Assembly (NCBI GenBank): GCA_003024785.1
Contig: PUQB01000021.1
Span: 467,009 to 531,008, forward strand
Source: Selaginella tamariscina
Taxonomy: Eukaryota; Streptophyta; Lycopodiopsida; Selaginellales; Selaginellaceae
Reading direction: 5' to 3'
DNA length: 64,000 nucleotides
The notes beneath the pieces are model-generated. The model was given only the letters and a program-made list of their open reading frames with translations, had not been told where the DNA came from and searched no databases. Positions 1 to 12,360 of this stretch are shown piece by piece. The position numbers were made by a program, and so were the translations under genes. Position 1 is the stretch's first letter. Each line of letters opens with the position of its first letter.

Positions 1-695
1 ATATATAGTTAATTATAATTGTGATATGTATAGCTTAAAATCATAATAATCTTTTTGTGAATATACTGTCTTTGACATTGAAATGTATATTAGGATATAT
101 CTTATTTATTTACATTATTAAATAATTTAAAATAAAGTAATTTCATAATTAGATGAAAGCAAAAAAGCTTATAGTTGTCAAGCAGTGGCAGCCATAGTCA
201 TAGTATACATAATAAAGCGTGTGTATATATAAATATTTATATGTTTATTTATAACTATATATATACATATATTTTGTATGAGGCTGGACATGCGTTGATC
301 ACACAGAGTTATGTATAACTATATGCATACCTCTCTCTTTCTCTCTCACACGCACAAACACGCACGCACGCACCAACACACACATGATGGATGAAAAGTG
401 TTCCCGTTGTATTGTCAAACTGTAGTTGTATGATATTTTGTATTGTTTCTTTTTACTGTAATTCTATATATGATATATAATTAGTAACTTTCGTGTGTGT
501 GTTATGTGATATATATATATTACACTGGATAAATTACACAAGTCATATACCTCCTGGATAGAGTTAAGTATATTAAGTAATAAACGTATAGTATATATAT
601 ATATATATACACACTATATATAAGTATAATTATAACTAAGTAGTTCAATGTGTGTGTAAGTATATTTAACTAAAAAGTTGTGTATTTTCTTTTAG
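1..695. other. Duplicated non-coding flank of the XDH last exon
   Basis: AT-rich DNA with CA and TA runs and no gene. It matches, with small indels, 32617-33136, 40847-41573 and 47600-48245, so it is the intron or flank that precedes the XDH last exon in each duplicated unit. Bases 24-27 (ATAT) correspond to the target site that the Ty3 element occupies in the copy at 35923/40847, so this copy preserves the empty site. Confidence 0.75.
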
Positions 696-823
696 GATGC
701 ACCAAATCCAAATGCGATACACGTGTTGGAGAGCCACCATTGTTCTTGGTAGCTTCAGCCCCAGCTACACCCGAGAATGGGAGTTTCACACCTTTGGACT
801 ATCAACCGAAGATCAGTGTTTAA
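696..823 (+). pseudogene. XDH: Xanthine dehydrogenase last exon, decayed copy 1
   Basis: A splice acceptor (TTTTAG) precedes codons for DAPNPNAIH and then, after deletions, VGEPP and the tail DYQPKISV followed by TAA. XDH oxidises hypoxanthine and xanthine to urate with molybdopterin, FAD and Fe-S cofactors. The C-terminal segment SSKAVGEPP...GWF.LD.PATPE is typical of the molybdenum domain. Compared with the copies at 41574 and 48246, this one lacks the SSKA codons and about 70 bp in the middle and is out of frame, so it cannot encode the normal C-terminus. The rest of the gene would lie upstream of the window. Confidence 0.75.
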
Positions 824-948
824 TAATACTATTTACACATAATGATCATGCACACATGTTTATAGATGATTAATTAAGATACTAAGATTAACATAAACGT
901 TAAGTCCAATATAAGGCTTTGGTCTTGACTTAGTTCATGAGAGCATAT

Positions 949-3520
949 TTACATGCTGTACATAGTTCTTGAGAGGCGTTTTCGACGCACATCGAAAATG
1001 ATTCCCCATGGTTTGTTCCAGAATGCTATAATATATAGCATCAAAGAGAAACTAGTCACTGCAGCCAATGCAAATGCAGGCAGCGACATAAATTCCTCAA
1101 TCCTTTGCAGCATGCCATAATGAACCACCGCTTCTAAACGACTCGAGCTTGTACCGTTCACTGTTGATAAGCACTTACGTGGTAACATTGCACCGCACAA
1201 CTCTGGATTGCCTAGATAGCTGTCCAAGCCAAACGTATCAAACTGGGGACTTTCTGGAACTGGGCCTTGTAACTTATTGAAGGAAACATTGAAGTAGGCA
1301 AGAGAAGTCAGCTTGGACAATGTGGTTGGAATTATCCCACTGAATTGATTATAGGATAAGTCGAGGCTCTCCAGTTTTGTTAGGTTGTCCAAAGTCGGTG
1401 GAAGTTGACCGGAGAGCTTGTTATGTGAGAGATTCAGAAAGTGAAGACCAAAGATCTGACTCCCAATGGCCTCAGGAAGCTCTCCAAACAACTCATTTTG
1501 AGATAGATCCAAAAAGCCCATGTCCTGTGGAAGGTATTCATATGCCATTTCTCGCCCTTTCACATTGATATTAAACGTAGAATCAGGCCCTGTGAACGAA
1601 AGGTACGACCATAATGTGAGATTCAAGTTAGATGGAAGCCTGCCCCGGAGCTGGTTGTGTGAAAGATCTAGAAAACAAACACTTCGAAGATTCCAGATCC
1701 AACTGGGTATGCTTCCAATGAATTGGTTGTTTGCTGCAGAAAGTATCTCCAATTGGTCAATTGTATCATTTGCAGCCAAGGGAAATTGACCGGAGAATAA
1801 GTTGTTTGATATGTTGAGACTAACAAGATTCTGCGATAACCTTGGAAAGTTACCAGTCAAGAGATTTGATCCCAGATACAATGAATGAAGCGAACTTGGG
1901 TTGGAGTGAGATGTCCAGTCAAACGGTTGTTCTCAAGGTTTATCATGTAAATGTGTGGTAGTTCTGCAAAGCCCACATATAAGCAAGAGCATTATTGATT
2001 TTTAGAGCTTACCAGTAATGCTGGTCGGTATATGACCAATAAGTTGATTGTTGTCCAAGCGAAGTCGGCTTAAACCGCTACAATTCCCCAATGTGGAAGG
2101 TATTGTACCATGCAATCTGTTGGAACCTAAATTTAAAATGGCCAAGTTTTGTAGCAATCCCACCTCCGGAGGTATTTCACCAGTTAACATATTGTTGCTG
2201 AGATCTAAATCAAACAAATTCTGCATCATTCCCAAGTTCGAAGGAAGGCTTGTTAACATATTGTTGCTGAGATCTAAAAACTCCAAATTCTGCATCATTC
2301 CCAAGTTCGAAGGAAGAGGGCCTGTCAAATTATTGTTGCGGAGATATAATTCAACCAAATTCTTCATCATTCCCAAGTTCGAAGGAAGAGGGCCTATCAA
2401 ACTAGTGTTACTAAGTTGCAACCGTCTGATGCTCTTCATCTCACATACTAGTATGCTTCTCACTGACAATGAATTGGATGACAAATCAAGCTCTTCTAAG
2501 TGTGTGAGTTGAGAAATTTGTGATGGGATGGAACCGTTGAGTCGGTTGGAACCAAGATTCAAAATTGTGAGGCTCCTCAGTTCCCACAATGGCAATGGTA
2601 TGCTTCCTGAAAGTGAATTCCCTGCTAAACCCAACACTTCCAACTTTGCAAGTTGAGAAATGAGCGGTGAGATGGAACCATTGAACTTGTTCTCACTCAG
2701 ATCCAGATGCCTAAGGCTCTTCAGTTCCCACAATGGCAATGGTATGCCTCCTAAAAGTGAATTCCCTGCCAAACCCAACACTTCCAACTTTTAAATTGAA
2801 AAATCAAAGGTGAGATGGAACAGTTGAACATGTTAAAACTAAGTTCTAAATGCCTAAGGCTCTTTAATTCCCACAATGTCAATGGTATGCCTCCTGAAAG
2901 TGAATTCCATGACAAATCCAACACTTCCAACTTTGTAAGCTTAGAAATCAGCAGTGAGATAGAACCATTGAAGCTGTTACCATTAAGATCCAGATGCCTA
3001 ATGCTCCTTAGTTCCCACAATGTCAATGGTTGACTCCTGAAAGACACGACACAGTGTCTCCTGAAAGAAAAAAATTTTGTGACAAATCCAGCACTTCCAA
3101 CTTTGTAAGCTGAGAAATCAAAGGTGAGATGGAACCATTGAACCTGTTACGTGTAAGATTCAGATGCTTGAGACTCCTCAGTTCCCATAAGAACAAGGGC
3201 AAGCCGCCATGAAAAAAATTATGAGACAAATCCAACACTTGCAAAGAAGATAGTTTTGAGATTTGAGATGGTATTGAACCATAAAGGCCGATTGAGCCTA
3301 ACTCAAGTTTAACAACGTGGCCGGTGGCATTGTTGCATTCGACACCCATCCAAGAGCAATGGGAGACTTTTGGATTCCAGTCGAGTAAGATTGCTGTGTT
3401 GTTGTACATGGCTTGCTTGAGAGCAGTCAGTGCTTCAACCTCCTCTTTGTAGATAGAAGACTTGGTGGTAGCAACATAAATATGAAGAATGATTGCTAAA
3501 ATCAATGAATACGAATGCAT
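949..3520 (-). pseudogene. LRR receptor-like protein, frameshifted copy 1
   Basis: A cell-surface receptor-like protein without a kinase, of the Cf/RLP type that senses extracellular ligands with a co-receptor kinase. Start chosen at 3520 (MHSYSLILAI, a signal peptide). An LRR N-terminal cap with the CSWMGVEC cysteine pair follows, then about 20 plant-type LRRs (LDLS.N.L.G.IP), an island-like segment near NVKGREMAYEYLP, the C-terminal cap LCGAMLPRKC, and a transmembrane helix with a short basic tail ending at TAA 949-951. A 49-bp GT-AG intron at 1964-2012 fits the frame on both sides. Frame breaks near 3040, 2790 and 1905 interrupt the coding sequence relative to the LRR pattern and to the paralogue at 41875-44526. 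It may be a pseudogene, or the sequence may carry indel errors. Confidence 0.85.
1964..2012 (-). other. 49-bp intron in the receptor-like protein
   Basis: On the minus strand it reads GTAAGCTC...TTTGCAG. Removing it joins TSIT to ELPHIY in frame, and the same intron, of the same length, occurs in the paralogue at 42888-42936. Without removal an in-frame stop follows at once. Confidence 0.7.
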
Positions 3521-3594
3521 TCTTAACAAAAAAAGAGGAGATCAAATTCCTATTAAATGCAAACAGACTGCATCTCTACACACTTTTTATTACA

Positions 3595-3765
3595 AGACTT
3601 ATAGTGCCGCAGACCGGCGACCCGTGAAGACTACGTCACACACACAAACCACAAGACTTAGTGCCGCAGACCCGTGACCCGTGAGGACTACGTCACACAC
3701 ACAAACCACAAGACTTAGTGCCCCACACCCGTGACCCGTCACACACACACACACACACACAATAT
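3595..3765. repeat. Tandem repeat, about 60-bp unit, three copies
   Basis: The unit contains GCCGCAGACCCGTGACCCGT and then a GACTACGTCACACACACAAA stretch with ACAAGACTTAGT. It lies just upstream of the receptor-like protein start. The paralogous unit has about four copies at 44585-44815. It ends in a CA microsatellite at about 3740-3760. Confidence 0.8.
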
Positions 3766-3972
3766 AAGAACTGCTGCATGGTAATTCTTTATTATATAGC
3801 TTCACTTGTAAACCATATAAATCAATTAGTATATAAATAAAATTAATATATAATTATTTACCATTAAAAGCAAAATGTTAAACAAAAGAAACATTTATAT
3901 AATTTTAATTAAATATAAAAACATGAGTAAATTTAATGTTGAAATAAGCCTACAACTTAAATACCACATATA

Positions 3973-5095
3973 CTCCCCTTAAAGCATCTTGCAATAAATT
4001 TCTTCTGAATAATCGCACGGCCGCCCTCCTTATATGTGTGTGTGTGTTTTATATGGTTTATATATATATATATACATATATATAGCCTTACATAAGTACT
4101 TAATAAAATAAAAATTCTTACATTCTATCTAATAATCGTACTAAAGTTCTTCCTAAGTTAAACTAAGTTAGCATAGATACAATCTGATAAGCCAAGTATA
4201 TTATCAGTTATATATATGTATGTATATAGCTTACTTGCCAACGCAGCATCCTGTTTCCAATATTCCTCTCGTCAATAGCTTGATAACTTCGTAAGAATGA
4301 GTATGAGCTTCCGCACTGGCAACACCTCCACCACCTCTAACATATAACATATATAGATTTCACATATCATCGTAGCTAAGTAATATATCAATACACACAC
4401 ACACACACGTATATATACACAAACACATATTATTCACGGGGATATGGCATTTCTCTAGCCATTTCTTCTATTTCTTCCGATCCTGGAACGCTCAATCCAT
4501 ATAAACTCCTCCGTTCTGCAGCTCGGTCTCTATAAACTGGCTGTGGAGCTGTCTATGTGAACCTTTGTTTTTGCGAACAACTGCGATTTGTTGTTGTTGA
4601 ACCATGATCCGACGTCTTGAATGAAGTTGAGACTGAGTCAATAGTTCGAGCTTTTTGATGATGTACCATTGTTGGCATGTCGAGCTTTACTGGGGTCTTC
4701 ATCACAAACTTAGTATATAGAAATATGTTGAGCATATATATTTATACATACAGCTTATATAAAAGTGAAAATTATAATGTATATATGCACATAGAACTGT
4801 AAATCTATGTAGATACGTACATATGTAACTCTACATATCTATATGTACATAAAACTCCAAGTATATATCTATCTATACAAATATGTATATATGTGCCATA
4901 TATGAGTATGTATGTGTCTGTATAGCGCTCATACCTTCAGGCTCTTGTACAAACTCCTCGTTTTGTTTCTGCTTCCATGAGCTGAAAGCGTTAGCCATCG
5001 TTTTCTTGTTGAAGCCTGCACTCTTCAGTGACATTCTAACTTCTTTTTTCTCCCTCTTGGTCATAAGCATACCAGTAGGGATATCTTCTCGTTAA
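3973..5095 (-). pseudogene. SUA: SUA/RBM5-like splicing factor, 3' part, copy 1
   Basis: SUA (plant homologue of RBM5/RBM10) is a nuclear splicing regulator with RRM, OCRE and G-patch domains. Here only 3' exons are seen, read leftward: 5095-4935 (NAFSSWKQKQNEE), about 4690-4438 (YRDRAAERRSLYG ... MPYP), 4334-4235 (GGGVASAEAHTHSYEVI, then in a shifted frame AIDERNIGNRMLRW) and a last exon near 4032-3973 (RAIIQKKFIAR). These match my memory of the SUA C-terminus (YRDRAAERR, NIGNRMLR, IIQKKA.ARF). An in-frame stop before YRDRAAERR and a frameshift after SYEVI break it. The G-patch between GNRMLR and the last exon is not seen. Exon donors and acceptors are conserved in the copy at 45005-46165. 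Confidence 0.7.
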
Positions 5096-5220
5096 CATCG
5101 TTATTGTGAACTGCTAGTGGGGAATATATGTACAGCAAGTCCGATCTCTGACTTGAACCCCCTGTGGAGCCAGGTTGACCGTGGTTGAACGAGTCGACTG
5201 TGTCAAACGTGTCTTACCAG

Positions 5221-5445
5221 TTGTTTATCGGATACCGCAAAGTTGCAATGAGGAAGAGTGAGGTTTTAACGACGGTGTTTGTACCGTGGTTAAGGTCGTT
5301 TAAGCAATCGCACAGACGGTGACGATGATATCACCATAGTAAACGCGGGGTTCAGGAGTTTTCTTGAGAAAAATGAAGACGAAAACTGGATAGTTAAAAA
5401 AGGCGGGATAATTAAAACTAGCCGGCAAACCTTGGGTACGTTACA
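5221..5445 (+). pseudogene. XDH: Xanthine dehydrogenase FAD-domain exon, copy 1
   Basis: After an acceptor-like TTACCAG, the plus strand encodes LFIGYRKVAMRKSEVL, then FKQSHRR, and in a shifted frame DDDITIVNAGFRSFLEK and a short tail. This is the end of the XDH FAD-binding domain (FLGYRKV..EVL, E.VKEFKQ.HRRDDDIAIVN.G). The EFVKE codons are missing and there is a frame break, so this exon is decayed. It lies about 125 bp from a SUA exon on the other strand, as in the copies at 31050 and 46279. Confidence 0.7.
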
Positions 5446-6440
5446 TATATATAAAGGATAGTAAGACCAATATGTATATACGATTTATAATATACATATA
5501 TTACTTAATATATAAGATTATATATTCATACAGCATTAATACATACATACATATGTATATATATTATGTATGTATGCAAGTTGTAACTAAAATGGCATGC
5601 TATAGTCCCATTTCTTAATAATTAACAATTTTAGCTATTTAATTAGCATTTTCTAATATTAAAGGAATATTTTTTAGAATATATTTTAAAAACAGAATTT
5701 CTTTAGAATATTCTATTTTGTAATCGACCCTTTAATAAATTATAGCATTCATTGAACAAAAACTAATTACATTATAAAAGTAAAAGGTATAAATTATATA
5801 ATATATTATATTTAAGATGTATGGGCCTAATATAACAATTAAGGAAGAGCATAAAAGGTACATTATATAAATATTTTATGTTGTTATTAAAATATTAATA
5901 TTTAAATATAACATTATTAATTAAAATTTGTAGTAGTAATATATATATATATAATATACAAAACCTATAATAATATAGTCAATCTTCCATATCGTTTTAT
6001 AAATTTATATAGTTAAGTAAACAATTTGGTACTATTACTAAAGAGTTTATTAATAATTATGAATATTAAATATATGATATTTTATAATTCTGTAATTGCT
6101 TTAAGCTTCAGAAAACATACATTCTCTTGTAGTTTTGTTAATCGTGACTTTATCAACGCTTCTTGACATCCCCCATATCGAATGGATTTAACATTTATAA
6201 AACATGCTGGGTCTTTTTGATTGGGAGACCATTTTTCTCTAGGCATCCATTATATCTTTCGCTCTCCTTCTCATGTCGCCTTTTTTGTGGTTTTGAACCA
6301 TGCAACCTTAACCATACTCCTTTGTTCGTGAATTACTTCAGGTGTGTCGATAATTTGACCCATCCAAATAGGCTGATTATATGACACTTTGGAGTAATGA
6401 GACCATCATTAATTTTTGAAGATCCTTGCAGTAATCAAAG
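5446..6440. other. AT-rich non-coding DNA
   Basis: Long A/T runs and TA repeats. 6160-6400 is less AT-rich, directly downstream of the DUF7869 gene, and could be its 3' untranslated end. No other feature is recognised. Confidence 0.5.
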
Positions 6441-6449
6441 TATGCTTTA

Positions 6450-9244
6450 GGTTTTTGGTTCCTTTGTCCAAATAAAGTGTGGGGTTTGCACTTCCACATC
6501 ACTACTGACTTCTATGTCGTCTGTGCTCAGTGATGTCATTTCAATCTCCTCTCGCCACCTTGGTTTAGGCCAAAAAGGGTGTTGCAATTCTGTACTTGTG
6601 ACAGTAGGCCCTTCTAACTCTCGAACAACAGTCTCCCAATAGTCGATCACATGCTTATATAGTTTTGAGTAACCAGTTGCCTTATCAGAATTCTTTGGCA
6701 TCGATTTTTTGAACCCATGCCACATATTTTTTAAGGCCATCAATAATAATCTCTTGTTCCTTGAGCTGGGCACTCAATGGAATAGGGTCTGGTTGTCCTT
6801 CTGGGAGAAGTGGCTTTCCATCCTCTCCACTTTTTGAAGAGCATTAAGCCCTCTTTCGGTAACCACTCCTGCTCTTGATGGCCGTAACTTGTACTGCATA
6901 ATAGTATATACCATCTCGTATGGAGAAAAAGAATGTAGCGGCACAACAAGGTGACCAACTAAAGAATCACTCCCTTCTTTTTATATACTCCTTGAGAAAT
7001 TTTTTGAAAGTCTGGCACCTCAGTCACAAGCAAAGCACAACTTTTTTTGGAGATGCAATTTTCAAAAAAGTTCATCATATGTGTAAAGTAAGTGCACTTG
7101 TCCTTTTTGTAGAGTTGGAGACCTTGCTGAAGAATGCATCAATATCTTCATGAGTGTGACCAACCATAGAAGAAACTGAGCGTGATTGTGATTCAAACAC
7201 ACCTTTGGCAACAAGCATTGACAAGTATGCTAGCACATATCTAGAAAATAAAAGTAAGTATGAGCTTGAGAAACCCTTAAGTAAAATGATTTACCTATTT
7301 TTGTTCTCGCCTGCACAATTATCCATCTGTAAAAGCAAATGACGAGGAAGCTTATTTGATGTTGAGGACACATGTACACTATTTGAGCTAGATCCCTCCA
7401 CTGAACCAGAACTCTCAACAGGGCCATCTATTTTCTGTGCAGGCTGTTGACAATGCCTCTCATATTCCCAAGTAGCCTCAAGTGCAGACGTGTTCATGAG
7501 AGCATTATGTAAAGGTTGAAGGTGTTGTTTCTTCACTTTGAGATCACTGATAGGACTTGTCTGTGAGTGGGCTTCAAGGTTTCTGAAACACATGGCTAAC
7601 GACCCAATAGTGAAATTGGAGTCGCTAGACCAATGTGGAAGTGAAAAGTGTCCATATGACTCACAACCGTGTCCATGTGTTAGCACACCTGTCAATGAAA
7701 TCGGAAGTTTCATGACATTTCCAAGGCACTTTGGTGTTGCAAAGAGCTTTGGAATGCTGGTCTTTGAATGATCCATCTTGTCATGGATCAAGCACAGGTA
7801 CTCTGATGGGCGTGACACAGAAAGCATGCGGTGTGCATAGTACTGAGACCGGCAAGTTTGTTGTGCAATCATGTGGGCCTCCATCTTCTTTTGAATGGCA
7901 GTGATCTCCACCAAGGTTTTTGCACAAGCCTCTGCAGCCTTCAATGATGTACAAGTGTCACACTTGGAAAAGCTAGAGTGTTTTGCAATCTCCACATCCT
8001 TAAAATGAGTATTCCATATGTTGTTGAAGGTACCAGTGCAGATTGCTTGGAGCCCCCATCAAACTGAGGCACTTGTTCACATGTTCACACAGCTTCAATT
8101 GAGTGTAGATTGAAGGCAAAACCTTGAGATTTTCCCTGACCCCTGCATTTGTGGTTCGGCATTTGTGAGGCATCCTGTCTGCATTTGCTTCCACAAAAGC
8201 CTTGAGTATCTCTATGGCTGCCATGATGTGAGAGCGGGTTTTGACCAAGCGAGTGTTCCCATGAACTGAGGTTCGCGCTCCATCTAGCCACTCATCCCTC
8301 CGACGGTAGAACGTGGTCTTTGGGATCCCGTATATACTGTACCAAGCTTTGAAGCAGATGGCCACCTTATTAAATACCATGGATGTACTCTGATAACCTG
8401 TGTCCGAGGCCATTCCATCAATACACCCAGTTAGTGCAGCATATACAAACTCATGCCTTTGCTTTTGGGTGAGCATACGAAAGACATGTCTACATTGGGT
8501 AATTTCATTCCGGTCTGCCATCTGACAACACTTCTTCTTGCAACAGTCAATCGTGGAAATGCTCGTAACACTTTCGGAAGATGTAGGATCCATCTTTACC
8601 CTCTTGCTGAAACTTGCAGGGGAAGATCTACAACCCATGAATCGCCTTTTTCTTACAATAGGACCAATGCAAGGAACCTCTTCAAATATGAGTTGTTCTT
8701 CCGGGTTGTTATTATTGAAATCCAACCCAGAATATGTTGAACCATCTTGCCGTCTTAATTCAGATGTTCGCCACCTCACGAGGGATCCAGGATACAATGT
8801 GCCATTAGGTGAAACCTCTGTCACAACTACACCCACGAAGTCGGACCCTAGTTTCTCTTCTGACACTGCTTCCATTGGATTTATAGCTGTGATGATGCCT
8901 CTTCCGACTTCAATCTCACGAAGAAAGAGAATCACCTCATCCATCACAGCAGGCAAGCCATCATCTGGTAAACTCGTGCTACTATTTGTTTGTGACTCTG
9001 CATATTCTGTGTCAGCCTTGACTTCATCCAAATTCCACAATACAGGAGAACCCTCCTCAAATTCCATTCCCAGAACCTCAACATGCTTGTAAATGGTGTT
9101 CACCCATACGTACACACAAGATCCTTGGGCAATATTGTGACATGATGCATTATTATCTCGAACTTCCACAGTTCCAGTGCCAACTATCTCGTTGTTCCGA
9201 AGAAGACATACTTTATCTCCAGTATTAAACATATTGTCCTGCAC
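6450..9244 (-). CDS. DUF7869-type transposase-like protein
   Basis: A large protein of the DUF7869 family, which is repetitive in plants and other eukaryotes and is thought to derive from mobile elements. From 9244: an N-terminal region (residues 1-175) with two small repeated-looking modules (GDKVCLL..., then VGRGIITAINP...VVVTEVSPNG). Next comes a zinc-like CCKKKCCQMADR, then GIPKTTFYRRRDEW, FSKCDTCTSLK, HDKMDHSKTSIP, LLLQMDNCAGENKN and, after a 54-bp intron (7241-7294), YVLAYLSML...MVGHTHEDIDAFFS, the family signature. Regularly spaced Asp/Glu (KMD, QMDN, HEDID) suggest a nuclease-like fold. The C-terminal tail lies near 6960-6450. One extra T near 8000 shifts the frame (TCATTTTAAGG), and further breaks lie in the tail near 6770-7080, so the copy may be inactive. 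A palindrome array begins 134 bp upstream of its start. Confidence 0.8.
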
Positions 9245-9377
9245 ATAAATAATTGTATTATTTATGATATCTGTTTATGCAATATTTTAAGAAATCTGAA
9301 TTACGGTTACTTAATAATATGCATATGCAATAATACATAATTATGTTTAGAGATAATATCTCATGTTTGATTAATAC

Positions 9378-9905
9378 AACTGATGGGCGGGATTAATCCC
9401 GCCCACGAATCCCTCCGACGAGGAACGGTCGGCGGGATTAATCCCGCCGCCGACTCAACCCCTTCGGAGAGTCGGCGGGATTAATCCCGCCCACAATTCT
9501 TACGACGGGGAATGGGTGGCGGGATTAAACCCGCACATAACTCTCTCCAAAACTATGATTTCAAAGAGATCTCGGGATAAATCCTGTCCCCAAATCTTAA
9601 AACAGGGATGGTGGCGAGATTAATCCCGCCACCCCTTCCCTGCCTCCTAAAATGGTTGGCGGGATTAATCCCGCCGACAACTCTTTCTAATAAATTCTGG
9701 TAACTCTTCATCAGTTGAGAAGGTTATCGGCGGGATTAATCCCGCCACTCTTTTTCAGTGGCGGAGAAGCATTGCCCGAGAGATGGTGGCGGGATTAATC
9801 CCGCCACCTCTTCGAAGAGGCGAAAAAGAAATGGCCGGATTAATCCCGCCGCCCCGGTTAACCTAGAATATTAAGTTAAAAGGATATTTAAACGGGATAA
9901 ATCCC
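9378..9905. repeat. Palindrome array 1 (GGCGGGATTAATCCCGCC)
   Basis: About 11 copies of the 18-bp perfect palindrome or close variants; about six are exact by eye. Spacing is irregular, roughly 35-75 bp. Spacers differ but often begin or end with short GC arms that extend the stem (for example TGGTGGCGGG...CCCGCCACC). The array sits between the DUF7869 start and AT-rich DNA. Confidence 0.95.
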
Positions 9906-10469
9906 TAACGGAATATATTATAATCCTAATGCATTCCTAAACCCCTAAATTGTAATTTTAAGAGAGAATGTAAGAGAGTGAATCTTTATAAGTATTTTTA
10001 AATTTGTTTATAATACTTGTAAACAGCACTGAAGGCGCCGTGCTTTCCTATAAAGAATAGCACCCAATTTAATCTCGCTCCTGAGATGATCACTATGAAG
10101 AAAAAAGAAGATCTAAAGAGTGAAAAATACAGAAATGAAGAAACCCTTGCCGGAGAAAGAACCAGATCTGAATTTGAGTGGGAAATTAAATGCATTTTCA
10201 AATTTACATGTCAGACCGACAATACATATGTCAGAAATTCAAATTTTTTAAAAAGAACAGAAAATAAAATTTAAGATGAGTTGACACAAATATCCGACAC
10301 TCTGACATATATACTCTCCAGTTCCAATGAGTATTTTAAAATTGCATTTAATGTTATTCAAGTGATTCAAGCTGTTTAATATTACGAAATTTTAGACTAT
10401 ATTCTACATTCTTAGTATTCAAGTATATTTATATTATATATATATATAAATATATACTTATACAATAAA
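9906..10469. other. Non-coding DNA, no feature recognised
   Basis: Moderately AT-rich. Short open frames on both strands near 10000-10270 have no recognisable motif. Confidence 0.5.
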
Positions 10470-11210
10470 TAAATTGATATATTATTATGTATCATTTAAA
10501 ATATATTCATAGTCTGTTTATTATTATTATTTTCTTAATTACTCGAGTATTTAGTTTTCATTTCCTAGTATCAATGGGATATTCTTTATTATTTTATTAA
10601 TATTTGAAGAATATTCTAATATTAAACCTGATTATCATAATTAAATTAGTCTTGTTCTTAATTATTGCAGTAATTATTCTACATTTGTATATATTAATGG
10701 GATTTTCTCAATTAATTTGTTATTATTTCAAGAATATTCCTGTGTTAAACCTTATTATCAATATTAAATTAATATATATTATTAAAACTATATATGACTA
10801 TATATTAGATAAAATGATGTATTATTATGTATAATTTAAAATATGTTCATAGTGTGTATATTAATATCATTTCCTTAATTACTTGAGTAATTAATCTTCT
10901 TTATATTAATGGGATATTCTTTATTATTTTCTTATTATTCCAAGAATATTCCAATATTAAACATGATTATGATAATTAATTTAGTTAATTATTTGAGTAC
11001 TTAATTTACATTTGTATATATTAATGGGATTTTCTCAATTAATTTCTTATTATTTCAAGAATATTTCAATGTTAAACCTTTTTATCAATATTAAATTAAT
11101 ATATATTATTAAAACTATATATGGCTATATATTAGATAAAATCATATATTATTATGTATAATTTAAAATATGTTCATAGTGTGTTTATTAATATTATTTT
11201 CTTAATTATT
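10470..11210. repeat. Tandem repeat, about 335-345-bp AT-rich unit
   Basis: A block beginning TATTATTATGTATAATTTAA (first copy with C for A) recurs at about 10473, 10816 and 11147. Each is followed by TTCATAGT.TGT.TATTA and ATTACT.GAGTA, and an internal TAATGGGATATTCTTTATTA recurs too. Roughly two full units and a partial third. Confidence 0.75.
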
Positions 11211-11445
11211 CGATGTTTGTTTTGCACACATATATAAACACAATCATAAATTTACACACGCATTACAAGAACTTACAAAAACACATATGCACACACATGC
11301 ACAACCCTAAACCAAACTGAAGAAATATGTTGCTTCTTTATTGAAAACATCATGTTCAACGCATGTATGATATATGTACTCAATCTGTGTGTATGTAACA
11401 CATTGAATTTACATGTGTAATATTTATATTAAGCTTGTTGGGAGC

Positions 11446-11473
11446 AAACCCTAAACCCTAAACCCTAAACCCT
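11446..11473. repeat. Interstitial telomere repeat (CCCTAAA)4
   Basis: Four consecutive units of the plant-type telomere repeat, in C-rich orientation on the plus strand. Confidence 0.9.
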
Positions 11474-11537
11474 GTGTATACATGTGTGTACAAAAATAAT
11501 TTTTCAACACTCTCTCTTCACACCATGCATGATCCAT

Positions 11538-11563
11538 CCTAAACCCTAAACCCTAAACCCTAA
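11538..11563. repeat. Interstitial telomere repeat, about 3.5 units
   Basis: CCTAAACCCTAAACCCTAAA and one more partial unit, directly after GCATGATCCAT. Confidence 0.9.
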
Positions 11564-12000
11564 TATGTAACACAATGAATTTACTCATGTAATATGTATG
11601 TATGTCTGTGTGTATACACGTGTGTATGTATATATGTGTACTCTGTATGTATATATGTGTACTTTCTCTTCTCTCATACATACACACCATGCATGATCCA
11701 TGTTAATATGTACTGTCTCTCTTCTCTCAAACATACACACCATGCATGATCTATAATATGTACTCGGTCTCTCTAATATTATGTACTAATATGTATGTAT
11801 GTCTGTGTGTGTATAATACACACCATGCATGATCCATAATATGTACTGTCTCTCTTCTCTCATATACTATGTATGTATATCTGTGTATAATATGTGTAAG
11901 TATATATGTGTACTAATATATGCAATGTGTACAAAAATAATTTTTCAACACTCTCTCTTCTCTCATACATACACACCATGCATGATCCATCCTAAATCCA

Positions 12001-12016
12001 AAACCCTAAACCCTAA
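12001..12016. repeat. Interstitial telomere repeat, two units
   Basis: AAACCCTAAACCCTAA, again directly after a GCATGATCCAT block and one diverged unit. Confidence 0.8.
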
Positions 12017-12360
12017 TGTAATATGTATGTATGTCTGTGTGTATACACGTGTGTATGTATATATGTGTATTAATATATGCAATGTGTATGAATTTAATAC
12101 TTTAACACTCTCTCTTCTCTCATGCATACACACCATGCATGATCCATGTTAATATGTACTGTCTCTCTTCTCTCAAACATACACAATATGATCCATAATA
12201 TGTACTCTGTCTCTTAATATTATGTACTAATATGTATGTATGTCTATGTGTATAAAATATGTGTGTATGTATGTATTGATACACATGAAACTTTAACACT
12301 CTCATGGACACACACATGTTAAATCCCTGCATGATTTATATTTTTGGGGTGTATGTGATA

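Larger units (their letters stand above)
11215..12360. repeat. Repeat block with CATGCATG (RY) motifs and telomere-like runs
   Basis: The short block ACACACCATGCATGATCCAT recurs at about 11522, 11687, 11740, 11822, 11976 and 12131, set in TATGTATG/CTCTCTTCTC microsatellite DNA. The block includes CATGCATG, the RY element bound by plant B3 factors, but here it is most simply a repeat unit. Telomere-like tracts are embedded in the same block. Confidence 0.75.

Noticed and set aside
3599-3805. Small minus-strand frame with VVCVCDVV repeats
   Set aside because: It is only a translation of the 60-bp tandem repeat and CA run.
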